From: Myxococcota bacterium
Lineage (GTDB): Bacteria; Myxococcota_A; UBA9160; UBA6930
Assembly (NCBI GenBank): GCA_028285625.1
Contig: JANQOX010000002.1
Coordinates: forward strand, 124,001 to 188,000
DNA: 64,000 nucleotides
Direction of reading: 5' to 3'
Made by a program: the position numbers and the translations under genes. The notes below the pieces were generated by a model that did no database searches, was not told the DNA's origin, and was given only the letters and a program-made list of their open reading frames with translations. Of the stretch, positions 8,877 through 17,482 are shown piece by piece. How positions within the stretch are numbered: the stretch's first letter is position 1; each line of letters begins with the position of its first letter.

Positions 8877-11096
8877 CTAGCCGCGCCGTCTACGCCAGCA
8901 CCGCAGGCCGGCGATCAGCCCCACGGCCGCCGCCACCTCAAAGCCCAGGCCGCAGGCGCGTACCGGCGCTTCCAGCCGCCAGCCCTTGCCCGCGCAGGAG
9001 GCGTCGGGCGTGGCCCCGCCCGGGCCTCCGTCCCAGTCGATCTGCCCGTCGCCGTCGTTGTCGAGGCCGTCGTCACAGGCCGGCGCCTCGTTGGGCGACA
9101 CGCCGGCGACGCAGCCCGGATCAAGCGGGTAGTCGGCCATGCCGTCACCGTCGTTGTCGAGCCCGTCGAGGCAGGCGTACTGGGGCGAGACCACCTTGAA
9201 CAGCTCGGCGTCTTCCTGATCGATCAGGTAGAGCTCGCCGAAGCCATCGCGACCGATGTGGGAGATCGATCGGATCAGGCCCACGTCGGGGATCAGGTCG
9301 CTGGTGTGCTCCTCGACGCCGCCGAAGCCCGTGTCGGCGTCCCAGACCATGCTGTAGATGCGACCCGTACACCAGTCGGAGTAGAAGAACCGGCCCTGCA
9401 GGGACGGGTCGGCGCCGCGGTAGACCGCGCCGCCGATGATGGCGCAGTGGCCGAGGTCGTGGCCGTAGACGTGAACGGGCGGCGTGAACGCTCCGGTGCA
9501 TGCGTAGCCCGGGCGGCAGTCGTTGGCCTCGAACTCGGGCCAGCCGTAGTTCGCACCGCCGAACGCGTCGGGCCGCTCGATGTTCACTTCTTCCCAGGAC
9601 CCGGCGCCGACGTCGGTGAAGTAGCGGTCACCGGTCACCGGGTCGACGTCGAACCGGTACGGATTGCGGAAGCCCTTGGCCCAGATCTCGTCGAGGGGCG
9701 CACCCGGGCCCACGAACGGGTTGTCGGTGGGGATCGCATAGCCGCTGCCCAGCCCGCCACCCACGTCGAGGCGGAGGACCTTGCCGTTGAGCAGCGTGTC
9801 GTCGGCCGCCGCGACCGCCAGGCCGGCGTCTCCGGTAGCCAGGTAGAGCATGCCGTCCTTCCCGAAGGCGATGTGCGAGCCGAAGTGGACGTTGGACGAT
9901 CCGGGGAGGTTGGGCACCGTCAGCAGCAGCTCGCGGGTGCTGGCGTCTGCCACGTCCGGGTCGGCACTCACCTTCACGCGCTGCAGGACGAGGTTCGTCG
10001 CCGTGTTCGTGTAGAGGATGTAGAACAGCCCGCTGGTCTCGTAGTCCGGGGCGAAGGCGAGGCCGCGCAGGCCCCGCTCGGACCCCTGGTTGTGGATGTC
10101 GCTGACGGTCAGGAACGGCGACGGCAGGAACGCCCCGTCGCGAAAGATGTGGATCTTGCTCACGCCCCCGCCGAACTGCTGGACGACGAACAGCCGCGGA
10201 TCCCCCTGCGGCGCGGTCACGAGGGTGGCCTTGCGAAGCCGGCCGTTGTCCTGGGCCAGGCGGATGGCGCCCAGCGCGCCCGGCCGCGCGAGGACGCGCA
10301 GGTCCGTCGTCGCCACCGACTGGAAGTCGTCGTCGTCGGTCACCGTCAGGGTGACCACGTAGTCGCCCTGCGCCGTGTATGCGTGGAACGGCGCCGCACC
10401 GCTCCCGACCGAGCCGTCGCCGAAGTCCCAGGCGTAGTCGACGATCGAGCCGTCGGGGTCCGACGACCCGCTCCCGTCGAAGAACACCGCCCTGCCGACC
10501 AGCGCCGTGTACGGACCGCCCGGATCGGGGGTGGGCGGGATCTCGCCCGGGTCGAATCCATCGACGTCGATCACCAGGCTGTCGAGCCCCGGAAGGTCGC
10601 CCGCCGTGGTGTCGTCGGCGTCGACGGAGTTGCCCGCCGCGAACAGGCTCGCCTGGCCCGTGGCCACCGGCGCCGTCCACGAGAAGGTGAAGGTGCAGGT
10701 GCCATCCGGAAGCGTCGCGCGAGGCAGGTCGTGGGTGACGTCGCCGTTCCATTCGCGCGTGTCCGCGTCGACGGCGGCCAGGCTTCCCGCGCTCGCCCCG
10801 ACGTCGAGGCCGCAGGCGTTCTGCTGGCCGCCCGAGATCGTGACCGTATAGGTCTCCGTGTCGCCGCCATCCACCTGCGTCGGGCCGACGAGGCTCACGC
10901 TGGGGGCGACGCCTCCCGAGTGGCACTGGTCGCAGGACAGCCCGGCGTTCGTCGCCGGGTTGCCCGAGTAGCCGAAGATCCCGCCCTTGTTCGCCGAGGC
11001 CGGAGAGGCAGTGACGTCCAGAAAGGCCGGAAACCAGAGTGCCCAAGCGAGGACGGTGAAGAAGCGGGGCAGCAGAGCAGGGAGGGAACGCAGCAT
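8877..11096 (-). CDS. Exported haem-motif, PKD and sugar-dehydrogenase beta-propeller protein (copy B)
   Basis: A 739-residue paralogue of the downstream gene with the same domain order: signal peptide to about residue 35, CDQCH at 55-59, PKD (DYAWDFGDGSVGSG), GSDH beta-propeller, two DNDGDG loops, then a CGLGFE tail with a hydrophobic stretch and CWRRRRG. The copies align almost without gaps and share long identical runs near the N-terminus, so this is a tandem duplication. Each copy keeps its own promoter rather than forming one operon. The likely role is extracytoplasmic PQQ-dependent oxidation. The PQQ dependence is taken from the family, not shown here. Confidence 0.8.
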   Translation of the reverse strand: MLRSLPALLPRFFTVLAWALWFPAFLDVTASPASANKGGIFGYSGNPATNAGLSCDQCHSGGVAPSVSLVGPTQVDGGDTETYTVTISGGQQNACGLDVGASAGSLAAVDADTREWNGDVTHDLPRATLPDGTCTFTFSWTAPVATGQASLFAAGNSVDADDTTAGDLPGLDSLVIDVDGFDPGEIPPTPDPGGPYTALVGRAVFFDGSGSSDPDGSIVDYAWDFGDGSVGSGAAPFHAYTAQGDYVVTLTVTDDDDFQSVATTDLRVLARPGALGAIRLAQDNGRLRKATLVTAPQGDPRLFVVQQFGGGVSKIHIFRDGAFLPSPFLTVSDIHNQGSERGLRGLAFAPDYETSGLFYILYTNTATNLVLQRVKVSADPDVADASTRELLLTVPNLPGSSNVHFGSHIAFGKDGMLYLATGDAGLAVAAADDTLLNGKVLRLDVGGGLGSGYAIPTDNPFVGPGAPLDEIWAKGFRNPYRFDVDPVTGDRYFTDVGAGSWEEVNIERPDAFGGANYGWPEFEANDCRPGYACTGAFTPPVHVYGHDLGHCAIIGGAVYRGADPSLQGRFFYSDWCTGRIYSMVWDADTGFGGVEEHTSDLIPDVGLIRSISHIGRDGFGELYLIDQEDAELFKVVSPQYACLDGLDNDGDGMADYPLDPGCVAGVSPNEAPACDDGLDNDGDGQIDWDGGPGGATPDASCAGKGWRLEAPVRACGLGFEVAAAVGLIAGLRCWRRRRG

Positions 11097-11102
11097 CTCG
11101 GG

Positions 11103-11132
11103 ATGCTCTCATCGAAGGGAGGTTCGGGTCAA
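11103..11132 (-). promoter_or_regulatory. Promoter, TTGACC-N18-GAGCAT, 6 bases before the ATG
   Basis: TTGACC (11132-11127), an 18-base spacer, GAGCAT (11108-11103), then CCCGAG and the ATG at 11096. Spacing is identical to the promoter of the adjacent paralogue, although the spacer sequences differ, so the elements look conserved by selection. Confidence 0.6.
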
Positions 11133-11142
11133 GTCCCCGGCA

Positions 11143-11850
11143 CTAGACCGGAGGCGGGAACAGTGGATGCCCCAGCAGCCAGCCCACGCCGTCGGCGAAC
11201 AAGACGAGCCCGACCAGGATCAGGACACCGACCCCGAGCTTGCGGCCCCAACGATCGGCGAGCGAAGCGACGCGGCCGAAGATCGCTTCGCTCTGGGCGG
11301 GAGTGATCACGCGCACCGCGCAGAGCATCAGGAGGGGTAGGACGAAGATCACGCAGTAGAACAGCAGCGCACCCGCGGCCCCCACCCCTTGGACGTCGGC
11401 CTGGAGAATCTGGTCGACCGCCCCGAAGTAGGGGAACGCCCCGGGAACGCCGACCACCGTGATCCCGGCGCCCAGGGCGAAAGCAGTCGCCGGCGAACAC
11501 TCGGCCGCGGGCTCTTCGTCGCGCGGCCCCTTGCGGGCTTCGCCGAGCTTCCAGCCGAAGCCGATCATCGCCGCTCCCAACACCACCTGGATCCAGATTT
11601 CCAAGGTGTAGGGATCGGTCCACAAGCGCTCGAGCACGGGGTTCAGGCGGTCGAGCAGCACGCGCGCTCCGGCCAGCAGACCCACGCCCGCGGCAAAGTA
11701 CACCGAGACGATGCCGCCGATGAAGCCCGAGGCGCCCGCCCAGGGCCTGGGCCCGCCTAGCATCGTCGACAGCGGCAACGCACAGAGCGGCACCATCGAC
11801 AGACTGTCGAGCAGCGCGATCGAAGCGAGAACGGGGAGGAGCGAACCCAC
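11143..11850 (-). CDS. SfLAP/GAP-like integral membrane protein
   Basis: A 235-residue protein with about six hydrophobic helices and a charged loop near residues 105-120 (ARKGPRDEEPAAE). The pattern resembles the SfLAP/GAP group (sulfolipid-1-addressing-like proteins, LysE-like superfamily), which act as small-molecule exporters or flippases in the inner membrane. Motifs such as ALLDSLSMVPLCALPLS in the first helix and VVGVPGAFPYFGAVD in the middle fit that family. The start is GTG at 11850. The transported molecule is unknown, and no partner gene nearby fixes its role. Confidence 0.6.
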   Translation of the reverse strand: MGSLLPVLASIALLDSLSMVPLCALPLSTMLGGPRPWAGASGFIGGIVSVYFAAGVGLLAGARVLLDRLNPVLERLWTDPYTLEIWIQVVLGAAMIGFGWKLGEARKGPRDEEPAAECSPATAFALGAGITVVGVPGAFPYFGAVDQILQADVQGVGAAGALLFYCVIFVLPLLMLCAVRVITPAQSEAIFGRVASLADRWGRKLGVGVLILVGLVLFADGVGWLLGHPLFPPPV

Positions 11851-11874
11851 GGGTGCCGCCGGCCGCAGGTCCCG

Positions 11875-14781
11875 CTAGGGAACGATGACCAGGACCTCGT
11901 TGCTGAGCAGACCGTCGGGCGTGGTCACCTGGAAGGTGTGCTCGCCGGGGGCCGGAACGGCGGCCAGGTCGATGTGGAGGCGCTCGGCTTCACAGTCGGG
12001 CAGCGTTCCGCCGATCTCGCACGAGACCGTTGCGTCCACGGCGGCGCCGTCGATCAGCACGCCGGCCCCCTGCACCACGTGGCGGCCGAACAGTCCGAAT
12101 GCCGGTCCCGTGAGTTCGGGGAGCGCCTGCAAGAAGTTGAAGGCCGGCCCGCGCGAGGGCAGCCACAAGGCCGGCTGCGGGTGGTTCACCGTCGAGTTGC
12201 GGCCGATCCGAGCCGTGGCCGTGATCACCAGATGGCCGGCTGCTGCGGCGTCCACCAGCTGCTGGGTCGACAGCTGCTTCGGCCCGGGCAGCTGTGGGTT
12301 GGCGGAGGCGTAGATGCCGTCTTCGAATACGAGGTCGAGCGGCGTGGCGTCGGTGCGGGGCGTCGGCGCGTCGGGTTCGCCGCCCGCGGCCGACAGCAGG
12401 AGATCCGTCAGCTGCTCGGCCCAGCTGGGCTCGTCCGATCCGGGCGGGCACGCCGGACCGCTGCACGGAAAGAGCATGCCCGCGGCGCGCAGGTCGACCA
12501 CGCCCTGGGCGTCGGCACGCTCCAGATGGTCGAGCAGGTCTCGGGTTTCGATGGCCTGCGCCGTGGTCGCGTCGAGCGTCACCTGCTTGCCCAGCGCGCC
12601 GGCGAAGCCCGTGGAGCCTTCTTCGAAGAGCTGGAAGAAGCTGAACGGTCCGGTGCCCGAACTGTTGCGGTTGGCATTCGGAATGAACTCGGTGCCGAAG
12701 GTGACGCCCCAGCTGAAGAGCTCGTCGGGGCCGTCGAGCGCGTCCCAGATCACTTCGTTCAGCGGCTGGAGCCGCAGCAATACCCACATGCCCGCGCGGC
12801 CGTTCGGGAGCAGCAGGTGGCGGTCGGTGAGCCCGCGGAAGGTCGGCGCGTCGAACCCGGTGCCCGGCGTGTTGGTGCCGGCCCAGAAGGGCAGGGAGTG
12901 GCAGGCGCCTGCGCGGCTGCACCCGGGGTGGTCCTCGTCGATGCCCACGAGGAAGTTGCGGAATCCCTCGGCGGCGAGCGGCGACATGCGGTCGTCGAGC
13001 CGGCGCGATCGCGCGGGCGGGTAGGGCACGCTGCGCAGGAACACGGCCATCGCGTCGCGCTCGGCTTCGGAGAAGGCGCCGGCCATCCCCAACTCGTTGC
13101 GGTCGGTGGGGCACGCGCCCACGGTGCACATGGTTCCCGACATGGCGCCGTTCACGAGGTCGCGGAAGCAGGAGTGTTCGTCGGTGCAGTTCGGGGCCGC
13201 CACCTGCCCCGAGTCGGCGAGCTCGGCGTTGATGCCGCCCACCGGATCGCCGGGAACACCGTCCCAGTGCAGGGGCAGTGTGTCGCGCAGGCCGCGGATC
13301 GGCATGGTGGTACGCGGTTGGGTCTGGTCGCAGCCATCGGTGATGCAGCGGGCGCCCAGGTTCCAGAGCAGCTGGTCGGTGTTGCCGTCGGGGTGGCAGC
13401 TCGCGCAGGAGAACGTGCCGGTGGTCGAGCCCGACGCATCGTTGAACGCGATGCGGCCGCGCTTGACGTCCGGGAGGGTGGGGTCGGCCAGTGCGATGCG
13501 TCGGGTCTCGACCGGCGCGCCCGGGGACGAGAGGTCCACCACCGAAACGCTGCCGCCGATGGCATTCAGCACGAAGGCCCGCGCTGGCGCGCCGTTCGGG
13601 TCCGACTCGATCACCAGCCCGCGCGGGATCTCGCCTACCTCGGCGGTACCCAGGACGGCGCCGGTCGTCGCATCCATGGTGAACAACCGATTCGAGCCCG
13701 ACGCGACCGCGACCAGGGTCTGGTCGTCTTCGCTCACCTGGATGCCGAACGGCGTCGCGAGCGCCTCGCCCGGCGCCGGGTGCTGCGGCGGGAGGGGCTC
13801 GAGATCGAACAGGTCGACCCCGGTGCAGTCCCCGCCGCAGTCGACCCGCGCGACCTGATTGAGGAATGCCCGGTTCTCCATGTCGACCAGGTCGTGTCCC
13901 TGGGTGCCGGAGCGTCCGTTGGCGTCGTTGCGCGCTTCGGTGAGCGCGACGAATGCACGCCCCTGGCTGTCGATGGCCAGACCGTAGAGCAGCGTCCCGA
14001 GACTGGGTACGCGGTGAAGCAGGGTCTCGTCGGCGGTGTCGTAGACGAACAGGTCGTTGTCCACGATGTCGGGGTTGCGGATGATGTCCGCCACCAGGTT
14101 GCGGGTGAGGATGGCGTCGTTGTTGTTGGCCTGAAGCACCGTCACGTTGAAGGTGCAGTCCGGGATCGTCGCGGGGGTGAGGCAGCCCGACAGCTCGGTC
14201 TGGTTGCCCGACTCGAACGGGATCGCGTAGAGGCGCCCGCCCCGGACCTTGATGGCGCGCGGCTCCTGGGCGCCCAGATAGAACTGGCTGGTGACCGTTC
14301 GCGAGGCGACGTCCACCACGGCGATGAGGTTGCGGGAGGAGAGCGCCACGTAGGCCTTGGCGTTGCTCGCGAACGCGATGCCCACGGGCTCGTCGAACTC
14401 GGTTACCAGCCCGGTGTCGTCCCAGGCGTGGACCGTCGCGATCACCTGGTAGCGGGTCGGGCTCGCCGGATCGACGTCGATCACGCTCACCGTGTCGGAG
14501 ACGTGGTTGCTGACCCAGACCTCGAGTCCGTCGGGGCGGACGGCGACGCTGACGGGGTCGAGACCCACGGCGACCCGCGCAAGAACCGCGAAGCTGGTGG
14601 TGTCGATGACGTCGAGGGTGTCGGCCGGCGTATTGGCGACGTAGAGCTCACCGCCGAGCGGGGACAACGCGATCGGGTCGGCCTGCGGGCTTGCGAAGCC
14701 CGGGTAGCCTACGGGCGGAACGCAGCCGCTTGCGCCGACCAGGGCGAGCGCCAGCACGAAGCTGAGCAGAATTCGATGCAA
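11875..14781 (-). CDS. Beta-propeller cytochrome c lipoprotein (YVTN / cytochrome c peroxidase-like)
   Basis: A 968-residue lipoprotein. TTG 14781 is chosen because GGGAGAAG sits 5 bases upstream and the next residues form a signal peptide ending in the lipobox VGASGC. Residues of about 30-460 make YVTN/YncE-like propeller blades (LYVANTPADTLDVIDT). A cytochrome module follows with FSCASCHPDGNTDQLLWNLG (CXXCH), then PRTTMPIRGLRDTLPLHWDG, typical of propeller proteins fused to a di-haem peroxidase-like domain. A second possible haem site reads CSRAGACH, with five rather than two residues between the cysteines, so it is doubtful. The C-terminus looks like an IPT/TIG Ig-like domain. It probably acts in electron transfer at the periplasmic face. 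Confidence 0.75.
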   Translation of the reverse strand: MHRILLSFVLALALVGASGCVPPVGYPGFASPQADPIALSPLGGELYVANTPADTLDVIDTTSFAVLARVAVGLDPVSVAVRPDGLEVWVSNHVSDTVSVIDVDPASPTRYQVIATVHAWDDTGLVTEFDEPVGIAFASNAKAYVALSSRNLIAVVDVASRTVTSQFYLGAQEPRAIKVRGGRLYAIPFESGNQTELSGCLTPATIPDCTFNVTVLQANNNDAILTRNLVADIIRNPDIVDNDLFVYDTADETLLHRVPSLGTLLYGLAIDSQGRAFVALTEARNDANGRSGTQGHDLVDMENRAFLNQVARVDCGGDCTGVDLFDLEPLPPQHPAPGEALATPFGIQVSEDDQTLVAVASGSNRLFTMDATTGAVLGTAEVGEIPRGLVIESDPNGAPARAFVLNAIGGSVSVVDLSSPGAPVETRRIALADPTLPDVKRGRIAFNDASGSTTGTFSCASCHPDGNTDQLLWNLGARCITDGCDQTQPRTTMPIRGLRDTLPLHWDGVPGDPVGGINAELADSGQVAAPNCTDEHSCFRDLVNGAMSGTMCTVGACPTDRNELGMAGAFSEAERDAMAVFLRSVPYPPARSRRLDDRMSPLAAEGFRNFLVGIDEDHPGCSRAGACHSLPFWAGTNTPGTGFDAPTFRGLTDRHLLLPNGRAGMWVLLRLQPLNEVIWDALDGPDELFSWGVTFGTEFIPNANRNSSGTGPFSFFQLFEEGSTGFAGALGKQVTLDATTAQAIETRDLLDHLERADAQGVVDLRAAGMLFPCSGPACPPGSDEPSWAEQLTDLLLSAAGGEPDAPTPRTDATPLDLVFEDGIYASANPQLPGPKQLSTQQLVDAAAAGHLVITATARIGRNSTVNHPQPALWLPSRGPAFNFLQALPELTGPAFGLFGRHVVQGAGVLIDGAAVDATVSCEIGGTLPDCEAERLHIDLAAVPAPGEHTFQVTTPDGLLSNEVLVIVP

Positions 14782-14814
14782 CGGAGCTTCTCCCGACCGC
14801 CCGCAACACAAGTA

Positions 14815-14849
14815 GCGGCTCCCGCGCCCGCGCGAAACGCGGGAGAAGC
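14815..14849. terminator. Strong stem-loop between two minus-strand genes
   Basis: CTCCCGCG (14819-14826) pairs perfectly with CGCGGGAG (14838-14845) around an 11-base loop, and GGCT/AGCC can extend it past one bulged base. It lies downstream of the toroid gene and just upstream of the lipoprotein start, so it could end the first transcript or structure the second leader. There is no clear U-tract. Confidence 0.45.
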
Positions 14850-14903
14850 CCGACCCCCGCGGGTGCTCGCCGGCGCATGCGGCACGCGACGCGCAGCGCG
14901 GCG

Positions 14904-14991
14904 GGCAAACCCTCGGGCGCCCAATGGCAAACCCTCTGGCGGCCAAAGGCAAGCCCGCGGGCGCCCAAAGGCCTGGCCTCGGGCCGCGTCG
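14904..14991. repeat. 22-bp tandem repeat, three good copies and one degenerate
   Basis: Units at 14904-14925, 14926-14947 and 14948-14969 share GGCAARCCC, an internal GGGCGCCC-like palindrome and CCAAA/T. A fourth unit at 14970-14991 keeps only the outline. The array starts directly after the stop codon at 14992 and, with the stem-loop beside it, fills most of the 210-base gap. No coding function is proposed. Confidence 0.75.
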
Positions 14992-16470
14992 CTAGTTCGG
15001 GAGGGAGAGCAGTTCGAGCTTCAGGTGAACGTCGTCGGGTGCGGCACCCGGTGCAATCTGGCCGGTCAGCCGCAGCGGTGCACCGGCGTCCCCGCTTCGC
15101 TGCCAGGCGAGACGCGGCTCGCTCGAGACGCCGAGCGCGAGCCCCGCCGGCGCGACCGGTTCGGTCCCGTCTGCGCGCGCCGCTTCGATCTCGCGTCCCG
15201 AGGCCGGATCGAACTCCAGCGCGATGGGGATCGTGGCCTCGCGGAGCCAGTCGAGACCCGTGCGCACGGCGATCGTGAGCCCGCGTTCGGTGGCTTCGGC
15301 GTCGACCGGTGCGGTGGTCGCCAGGCGCATCCAACCCACCGCGCCATCCGGGCGTCGCCAGTGGATCGTCGCGGGGTGGTGCTGCCAGTGGACGATGTGG
15401 CCCGAGGTGCGCTCGCCGCCCCACATCGCGCCCGCTCTCAGGCTCGCGGTGGCGCGGCGCAACGGGCTCGGGGTGATCACCTGCGTCACGTCGCGGTCCC
15501 CCTGGAACGCGCGCAGGTGCGCCCAGGCCTCCTCCGGCGGGTCTGCCGAGAGGATCGCGACCAGGGGAAGTTCGAAGAAGTCGTGCGCGTGGGCCACGGC
15601 CGGCCCGAAGGCGGGCAGGGGGAGCGACGCCTCCGGCAGGCAGGCCGACATCCAGCAGCCGAGCCCGGCGACGTAGCGCGTCATGTCCATGCCGTACGCG
15701 CGCGAGTAGGGCCCGCAGAGGTTGCGTAGGCCGGCGTGGTAGAAGCGCGCGAGGTCGTTCCAGAAGAGATGGGTCAGGTCGGCGCCGCGCGTGCGCAGGG
15801 CCGGCGAGACGGCGCGCTCCCGCCACAGCGCCAGCCCGTAGAGGTCGATCCCGTAGTAGGTCGGCGAGTTGTGCTCGGGAAAGGCTCCGCCTTCCAGGTA
15901 GGCGCGCGCGACGCCTTCGGACAGCTGCTCGCCCGCGGCCCGCCAGCTCGGCTCGCCCTGCCGCTCGCCCACGGCGTCGAGCAAGAAGGCGCTCATCAGC
16001 GCGATGTTCGTGTACTCGGGCGGGACGGCACGAGCCAGGGCGCCCTCGGCTGCGCGCCGGAGTGCGGATTCCATGCCCGCCACGGTTGCGGGGGGCAGGC
16101 GCGACGCATGGTGCAAGGCCAGCAGCAGTGCCGAGCCCACGAACTCGCGCCAGTTCGGGTCGTAGTCGATCCACTCGCGTGCGGCGGGCCCCGGTATGGG
16201 CTCCGCAGGTGCGCGGCGCCAGGTGCCGTGGACGACGGTGCCGGGCGCATCGATCTGGTGTGCGACCACGGCGTCGATGGCGCGCGCGGCGCGCTCTCGA
16301 TCGCCCGGCCCATCGCGTTCGAGAAGCGCCACCGCATGGGTGGCCGACTCGCGAACCAGGTGTACGCCGGGCTGCTGATGCGGGTTGTCGGCCGAGCCGC
16401 GCGTGCTCGGGTAGGTGACCATTCCGGCCGCTTCGTCCCAGAACCCGTCGAGCCAGGTGGTGGCGTCCAC
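14992..16470 (-). CDS. Alpha/alpha-toroid protein, DUF2264/heparinase-like, function unknown
   Basis: A 492-residue soluble protein without a signal peptide. Long amphipathic helices rich in Trp, His and Tyr (WIDYDPNWREFVGSALLLAL, EHNSPTYYGIDLYGLALWRE) suggest an (alpha/alpha)6 toroid, as in DUF2264 and heparinase-II-like proteins. The C-terminal 150 residues look beta-rich (GHIVHWQHHPATIHWRRPDG). Such folds often act on polysaccharides, but no catalytic residues can be assigned. The start is GTG at 16470, with TAGGAT exactly 6 bases upstream. The family placement is tentative. Confidence 0.5.
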   Translation of the reverse strand: MDATTWLDGFWDEAAGMVTYPSTRGSADNPHQQPGVHLVRESATHAVALLERDGPGDRERAARAIDAVVAHQIDAPGTVVHGTWRRAPAEPIPGPAAREWIDYDPNWREFVGSALLLALHHASRLPPATVAGMESALRRAAEGALARAVPPEYTNIALMSAFLLDAVGERQGEPSWRAAGEQLSEGVARAYLEGGAFPEHNSPTYYGIDLYGLALWRERAVSPALRTRGADLTHLFWNDLARFYHAGLRNLCGPYSRAYGMDMTRYVAGLGCWMSACLPEASLPLPAFGPAVAHAHDFFELPLVAILSADPPEEAWAHLRAFQGDRDVTQVITPSPLRRATASLRAGAMWGGERTSGHIVHWQHHPATIHWRRPDGAVGWMRLATTAPVDAEATERGLTIAVRTGLDWLREATIPIALEFDPASGREIEAARADGTEPVAPAGLALGVSSEPRLAWQRSGDAGAPLRLTGQIAPGAAPDDVHLKLELLSLPN

Positions 16471-16476
16471 GAGCGA

Positions 16477-16482
16477 ATCCTA
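16477..16482 (-). promoter_or_regulatory. -10-like TAGGAT, 6 bases before GTG 16470
   Basis: On the minus strand TAGGAT-TCGCTC-GTG. The geometry matches a leaderless transcript. No Shine-Dalgarno sequence is visible and no good -35 is seen. Confidence 0.45.
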
Positions 16483-16531
16483 GCGGCGCTTCGCGATCAG
16501 GCGCCGCGCGGCTGCTGTCCGACGGGTCGAG

Positions 16532-16537
16532 TAGGAT
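16532..16537 (+). promoter_or_regulatory. -10-like TAGGAT, 7 bases before ATG 16545
   Basis: TAGGAT-CCCGGCC-ATG. The hexamer is the same as that serving the divergent gene at 16470, and the linker is identical to that before ATG 3700. No Shine-Dalgarno sequence is present. Confidence 0.45.
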
Positions 16538-16544
16538 CCCGGCC

Positions 16545-17450
16545 ATGCACATCTTTCGCACGGTCGCGATCGCGCTCGCGGCCCTCGCCCTGATCGCCTA
16601 TGGCGGTTGGTCCTGGCTCACGGCCCGCGAGGCTCCGCCCGAGATCAGCCGCTACGAGATCGATCTCGATGCGATCCGCTCGCTCGCGGCGAGTCTGCCG
16701 GGCCCGCGCCCGACGCACGTGAATGCCGAGCGCGTCGCGGTCGCGCAGATGCCGCGGGCGGCGATCTTCGCCGGCGAGTCGTTCGATTCGCAGTCGATGT
16801 CGCACGTGGTCTACCAGATCGTGGGTCCCGACGGTTTCGTGCTGCTCGATACCGGTTTCGGCCCCGACGTCCTGCCCGACGCGGACTACGACGCGGCCGC
16901 GTTCTCTCGGGTGCTCGGCGCCATGATCCGCGCCGAGCGCATCGTGGTCACCCACGAGCACGCCGACCACATCGCCGGGTTGTCGCAGGTCGAAGACCCG
17001 GCCGCCCTCGAGGGTCGGCTGCTGCTCAACCGCGCTCAGCAGACCAACACCGAGCGGCTGGACCTGGCTGGAGTTCCCCAGGCTCTGCGCGACCTCCCGG
17101 CCCTCGACTACGACGGGCTGCACGCGCTGGTGCCCGGAGTCGTACTGCTGGAGGCGCCCGGCCACACGCCCGGGACCCAGATGGTCTACGTGGTCCTCGC
17201 CGATGGCACCGAGCTTCTCTTTCTGGGGGACGTTGCCTGGCACTCGGACCAGATCCGCAACCTGCACTACCGGCCGCGTCTCGTGACCGATTGGTTCCTC
17301 GATGAAGACCGCGAGGCGGTTCTGCACCAGTTCCGCGCGCTTCACGATCTGGCGCAGCGCGAGCGCGACCTGCAGCTGGTGGTCTCGCACGACCTCGGCC
17401 AGCTCGCCGCCCTGCAACAGTCCGGGGTGCTCGGCCGCAGCATCGAGTAG
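16545..17450 (+). CDS. Membrane-anchored metallo-beta-lactamase-fold hydrolase
   Basis: A 301-residue protein with an N-terminal hydrophobic segment (residues 4-22) acting as signal anchor, then an MBL domain. Zinc ligands are visible: THEHADHIAGL (HxHxDH, about residue 132), APGHTPGT (His), LFLGDVAW (Asp) and VVSHDL (final His). The substrate could be a lactone, thioester, phosphodiester or similar; the fold alone does not decide. The gene is divergent from the toroid gene and convergent with a sterol-desaturase gene. Confidence 0.85.
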   Translation: MHIFRTVAIALAALALIAYGGWSWLTAREAPPEISRYEIDLDAIRSLAASLPGPRPTHVNAERVAVAQMPRAAIFAGESFDSQSMSHVVYQIVGPDGFVLLDTGFGPDVLPDADYDAAAFSRVLGAMIRAERIVVTHEHADHIAGLSQVEDPAALEGRLLLNRAQQTNTERLDLAGVPQALRDLPALDYDGLHALVPGVVLLEAPGHTPGTQMVYVVLADGTELLFLGDVAWHSDQIRNLHYRPRLVTDWFLDEDREAVLHQFRALHDLAQRERDLQLVVSHDLGQLAALQQSGVLGRSIE

Positions 17451-17451
17451 C

Positions 17452-17480
17452 GCGCACCTGCTGCCCTTGCGTCGGTGCGC
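17452..17480. terminator. Bidirectional terminator-like stem-loop
   Basis: GCGCACC (17452-17458) and GGTGCGC (17474-17480) form a perfect 7-bp stem with a 15-base loop, followed by TTCT on the plus strand. It fills the 32-base gap between two convergent genes, where a shared terminator is expected. Confidence 0.55.
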
Positions 17481-17482
17481 TT

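Noticed and set aside
12890-12930. Second haem c site (CSRAGACH) in the propeller lipoprotein
   Set aside because: Five residues separate the cysteines instead of two, so haem attachment cannot be claimed from sequence alone.
14904-14991. The 22-bp repeats as an integron attachment site or phage att site
   Set aside because: No integrase, core sites or cassette genes are nearby.
11938-15729. A very long open frame on the plus strand, and similar ones at 16497-20447 and 1974-4190 on the minus strand
   Set aside because: They lie opposite well-supported genes, show no domain or start signals, and are expected as mirror frames in very GC-rich DNA.
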